From Parapedobacter deserti (GTDB lineage: Bacteria > Bacteroidota > Bacteroidia > Sphingobacteriales > Sphingobacteriaceae), in assembly GCF_042646065.1 (NCBI RefSeq), contig NZ_JBHRTA010000037.1:169142-233141 (forward strand): a stretch of DNA of 64,000 bases, read 5' to 3'. Below are positions 61,527-64,000 of this stretch, in pieces. The stretch's first letter is position 1. Each line of letters starts with the position of its first letter. Below the pieces are notes generated by a model. It was not told the origin of the DNA, did no database searches, and saw nothing but the letters and a program-made list of their open reading frames with translations. The position numbers and the translations under genes were made by a program.

Positions 61527-62498
61527 ATGGAAGAACAAATCGTCATTATTGGTTCGAATGGACAGATCGGAACGGAACTCGCCATCGCTTTGCGCACCAA
61601 ATTCGGAGCGCAACGGGTGGTCACCTCCGACATCAGGGCACCTCACGTGCCGGACACGGACGGACCGTTTGAAATCGTCGATGTTTTGGACAGAAAGTCC
61701 CTGCACTTACTATTTTCCAAATACCGTCCCACGCAGGTTTACCTGCTAGCTGCGATGCTTTCCGCTACCGGAGAGAAATACCCCCGCCAAGCATGGGAGC
61801 TAAACATAAACGGTTTACTGAATGTCTTGGACCTGTCACTTGAATATGAAGTAAAGCGCGTGTTTTGGCCAAGTTCGATTGCCGTTTTCGGCCCCAATAC
61901 ACCGAAGATAGACACCCCCCAATATACGGTGATGGATCCTAATACGGTTTATGGTATCAGCAAGCTGGCAGGCGAACGGATCTGTGAATATTACCATAAC
62001 CGCTATGGATTGGATGTGAGGAGTATCCGGTATCCGGGCATCATCAGTTGGAAGGCCGCACCGGGGGGAGGCACCACAGACTATGCTGTCCATATTTTCC
62101 ATGAAGCGTTGAAAACCGGCACGTACCTATGTTTCCTTTCGGCGGACACCAAATTACCGATGCTTTATATGGATGACGCCATCGATGGCACGCTTGCCCT
62201 GATGGAAGCTCCTGCAAACACGCTTAAGATACGATCAAGCTATAACCTGGCAGGGTTGAGCATCTCGCCAGCCATGCTTGCGGATGAGATCGTAAAAATT
62301 CTGCCCGGTTTTACCATCACTTATGAAGCAAATGATCCCAGGCAGGCTATCGCGGATACGTGGCCAAACAGCATCGATGACGCAGAAGCCCGGCGGGATT
62401 GGGGCTGGGCACCCCGGTTCAGTATCGCCGACATTACAGCAGACATGATTGCAAACCTTAAAGACAATATACACATAGTAGATGGGAAGAGCATTTGA
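61527..62498 (+). CDS. L-threonine 3-dehydrogenase of the short-chain (epimerase-like) type
   Basis: A 323-aa extended-SDR protein. The start at 61527 gives MEEQIVIIGSNGQIGTELAI with the nucleotide motif G-x-x-G-x-x-G. The catalytic Tyr/Lys are in TVYGISKLAGERICEYYHNR. The C-terminal EANDPRQAIADTWPNSIDDA with EARRDWGW is the signature of the epimerase-like threonine dehydrogenases known from Flavobacterium and relatives, which oxidise threonine to 2-amino-3-ketobutyrate. WPSSIAVFGPNTPK is also typical. It overlaps yebC by 17 bp. Confidence 0.88.
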   Translation: MEEQIVIIGSNGQIGTELAIALRTKFGAQRVVTSDIRAPHVPDTDGPFEIVDVLDRKSLHLLFSKYRPTQVYLLAAMLSATGEKYPRQAWELNINGLLNVLDLSLEYEVKRVFWPSSIAVFGPNTPKIDTPQYTVMDPNTVYGISKLAGERICEYYHNRYGLDVRSIRYPGIISWKAAPGGGTTDYAVHIFHEALKTGTYLCFLSADTKLPMLYMDDAIDGTLALMEAPANTLKIRSSYNLAGLSISPAMLADEIVKILPGFTITYEANDPRQAIADTWPNSIDDAEARRDWGWAPRFSIADITADMIANLKDNIHIVDGKSI

Positions 62499-63207
62499 AT
62501 TCAGGAAAGAGCGTAAATTCAAACGGTGGGCCAAAATGGCCGTCCAATTCACCCGGTTGGGCAAGGAAATTGCCATAGCCGTCAAAGAAGGTGGAGCTAA
62601 CCCCGAAGGCAATTCACGCTTGCGTACAGCCATACAGAACGCCAAAGCCGTAAATATGCCCAAAGATCGCATAGAGGCAGCGATAAAACGGGCGTCGGAC
62701 AAAGATGCTAAGGGATACGAAGAACACGTTTACGAAGGCTATGGCCCGCACGGTGTCCCTGTCCTTATTGAAACGGCGACCGACAACACCAACCGTACGG
62801 TAGCTAACATTCGCAGTTATTTCAGCAAAGCAGGCGGCACCTTGGGTAAAACCGGCTCGCTTGATTTCATTTTCCAGCGCAAATCGGTATTCCGGTTCAT
62901 TGTTGGGGAAGACGTCGATCTGGAGGAACTGGAATTAGAACTCATCGACGGGGGATTGGAGGAACTGTATGTGGAAGCCGATGAAGAAGGAAATGATGTA
63001 GTCGTAGCGCAGACATCGTTCGAAGACTTCGGCAATATGCAACGTCTACTGGAGGAAAAAGGCATTGAAGTTAAGAGTGCGAAATTAGAGCGTATCGCTT
63101 TATCGCATACCGAAGTATCGGAGGAAGATGCCGTAGACGTGCTGAAGCTGATCGACAAAATCGAGGAAGACGACGACGTGCAGGCAGTATACCATAACAT
63201 GAGCTAA
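62482..63207 (+). CDS. yebC: YebC/PmpR family DNA-binding/translation-associated protein
   Basis: A 241-aa YebC-type protein. Members act as transcription regulators or, by newer work, help translation of proline-rich stretches. The start MGRAFEFRKERKFKRWAKMA resembles the Bacteroidota variant of the usual AGHSKWANIKHRK. The family marks GGANPEGNSRLRTAIQNAKA, NMPKDRIEAAIKRA, YEGYGPHGVPVLIETATDNT and GGTLGKTGSLDFIFQRK are all present. It overlaps tdh by 17 bp and its TAA shares a base with the ATG of the next gene, so all three form a tight operon. Confidence 0.95.
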   Translation: MGRAFEFRKERKFKRWAKMAVQFTRLGKEIAIAVKEGGANPEGNSRLRTAIQNAKAVNMPKDRIEAAIKRASDKDAKGYEEHVYEGYGPHGVPVLIETATDNTNRTVANIRSYFSKAGGTLGKTGSLDFIFQRKSVFRFIVGEDVDLEELELELIDGGLEELYVEADEEGNDVVVAQTSFEDFGNMQRLLEEKGIEVKSAKLERIALSHTEVSEEDAVDVLKLIDKIEEDDDVQAVYHNMS

Positions 63208-63773
63208 TGACGTTTGAGGAGTTCTTTATAAAGAAAAAAATCGATCTGGCACGAATGAAACGCGCCAAACCGGACCTTTATGAGGAATTTCGCGAACACT
63301 TTGCCCTTATGGGAGAAAAGAGCTTCGATCATACCAAAAAGTATTGGTTTAATCGGCTCCGCAAAGACTTCCTCCTCGAAACGGCCGAGATACCATCACC
63401 GAAACCTGCGGCAACGCCCGCTACCGGCCCAGTGGAAGATCCCGTGGCACCTGCCACCGAGGCGGCGAAGCCTACGGGATTTAAACCCAGGTTCAAAGCT
63501 ACTGCTGCAAAGTCCCCGCCGGATCCCGCTGCTACGGAGGAAAAATCCTCGGAAGGAACAAAAAATACCAGCCCTATTGGTTTCAAGCCACGCTTCAAGG
63601 CTGGCGCTACAACCTCTTCCAAGCACGCGCAGCCCCCTTCCCAGGCCAAAATTTTAGAGCAACCGGCCGGCACCGAGGAAGCGCCGTCCCCGCAAACCGC
63701 GCCAAAACCTTTCGGCTTCAAGCCGCGATTCAGGGCTGCAAAACCTCCCGACAAAAGCGACGATGCTCCGTAG
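63207..63773 (+). CDS. Unknown protein with three GFKPRFKA repeats, coupled to yebC
   Basis: A 188-aa protein started at an ATG overlapping the yebC stop (TAATG). Residues 1-60 are charged and ordered-looking (MTFEEFFIKKKIDLARMKRA, then LYEEFREHFALMGEKSFDHT and KKYWFNRLRKDFLL). The rest is a proline and alanine rich, probably disordered tail in which GFKPRFK(A) or GFKPRFRA occurs three times, preceded by T, I or F, at about residues 90, 127 and 171. The family is not recognised by me. The short basic motif looks like a docking site. The proline-rich tail is notable beside a YebC gene. Confidence 0.7.
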   Translation: MTFEEFFIKKKIDLARMKRAKPDLYEEFREHFALMGEKSFDHTKKYWFNRLRKDFLLETAEIPSPKPAATPATGPVEDPVAPATEAAKPTGFKPRFKATAAKSPPDPAATEEKSSEGTKNTSPIGFKPRFKAGATTSSKHAQPPSQAKILEQPAGTEEAPSPQTAPKPFGFKPRFRAAKPPDKSDDAP

Positions 63774-63900
63774 ATATCCTGGCAATCTTACCTAACTGCC
63801 TATAGCGGCCAACGAATCGCGGTGCAAACCGGCGGAAGAAGCCCTGCCACACTGGATTGTTAGGCTTAGGTACAAATTGAAGCAGGAATCGCAATAAAAA

Positions 63901-63928
63901 AAGCCCCTTTGCGAACGCAAAGGGGCTT
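63901..63928 (-). terminator. rRNA operon terminator
   Basis: AAGCCCCTTTGCG and CGCAAAGGGGCTT form a 13-bp perfect stem with a two-base loop. On the minus strand it is followed by a T-run (63891-63900), so it ends the leftward rRNA transcript; the strongest terminator in the window. Confidence 0.9.
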
Positions 63929-63936
63929 AATAAAAT

Positions 63937-64000
63937 CCGGCACCGACCTACTCTCACGCCTGTTACGGCAATACCATCGGCTCTGGCGGGCTTAACTGCT
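63937..64000 (-). rRNA. rrf: 5S ribosomal RNA, 3' part
   Basis: Read on the minus strand, the segment shows AGCCCGCCAGAGCCGATGGT and GAGAGTAGGTCGGTGCCGG, the conserved helix IV/V and 3' end of 5S rRNA. The 5' half is beyond the window edge. The rRNA operon therefore lies to the right and reads leftwards. Confidence 0.92.

Noticed and set aside
1..64000. Mobile elements, CRISPR array, prophage or defence island
   Set aside because: No transposase, integrase, direct-repeat array, terminal inverted repeats, restriction or Abi-type gene was found; the only hint of a former mobile unit is the 20-codon antitoxin stub.

Overview
The window is chromosomal DNA of a Bacteroidota bacterium, most likely a member of the Sphingobacteriaceae. 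The evidence is the complete gldK-gldL-gldM-gldN cluster of the type IX secretion/gliding machinery preceded by a DUF4271-hemD pair, promoters of the Bacteroidota type (TTG about 16-20 nt before TANNTTTG), lipoprotein signals, and outer-membrane genes of the CarboxypepD_reg/beta-barrel kind. The window is almost entirely ordinary chromosome. I see no insertion sequence, prophage, CRISPR array or tRNA gene. It begins inside argG and ends inside a 5S rRNA gene, the tail of an rRNA operon that lies to the right and reads leftwards.

Layout. 1-1.4 kb: GNAT acetyltransferase-argG operon with a long leader that holds a 44-codon upstream reading frame. 1.5-7.8 kb: small membrane protein, secreted S9 and S8 peptidases, nth and recA. 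7.8-11.6 kb: divergent 5-oxoprolinase cluster, pxpB-pxpC leftwards and pxpA plus an NRAMP-fold transporter rightwards. 11.7-14.6 kb: lipA, a frameshifted MFS transporter gene, a remnant of an O6-alkylguanine alkyltransferase gene and a small acidic protein gene. 14.6-21 kb: a RecB/AddA-like helicase-nuclease and an AddB-like partner, with a 20-codon antitoxin stub between them. 21-25.8 kb: a leftward thiamine (thiazole) operon thiS-tenI-thiE-thiG-thiH-thiF under a TPP riboswitch. 25.9-33.4 kb: Mrp ATPase, a peptidoglycan glycosyltransferase, hypoxanthine phosphoribosyltransferase, an alkyltransferase-like protein, a tandem DUF1080 lipoprotein, DUF4271 and hemD. 33.7-38.4 kb: gldKLMN. 38.6-47.8 kb: a JmjC-like cupin protein, a tiny membrane protein, RidA, an EamA permease, recG, a GNAT protein, a secreted coiled-coil protein, miaE, hflX and lipB. 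47.8-55.7 kb: S41 peptidase, metallo-beta-lactamase-fold hydrolase, sdaA, a GHL10-type glycosidase, a GH3 enzyme and a TetR regulator. 55.9-64 kb: outer-membrane receptor, asd, a lamin-tail/FlgD-like surface protein, threonine dehydrogenase, yebC with a translationally coupled repeat protein, and the 5S rRNA end.

Together these genes cover core repair (nth, recA, recG, the AddAB-like pair, an ATL protein), cofactors (thiamine, lipoate from lipA and lipB, haem), amino-acid metabolism (arginine, serine, threonine, aspartate family, 5-oxoproline) and the cell envelope. The points most worth following are the candidate arginine leader peptide at 1231-1365; the 5-oxoprolinase transporter in which the NRAMP metal-binding motif is replaced; the helically phased TTCGTCTA boxes at 43872-43941; the three decayed genes (MFS, ogt, antitoxin stub); and the repeat-tailed protein coupled to yebC. 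I found no clear candidate for an entirely new multi-gene system; the leader peptide and the phased boxes come closest to undescribed regulation.
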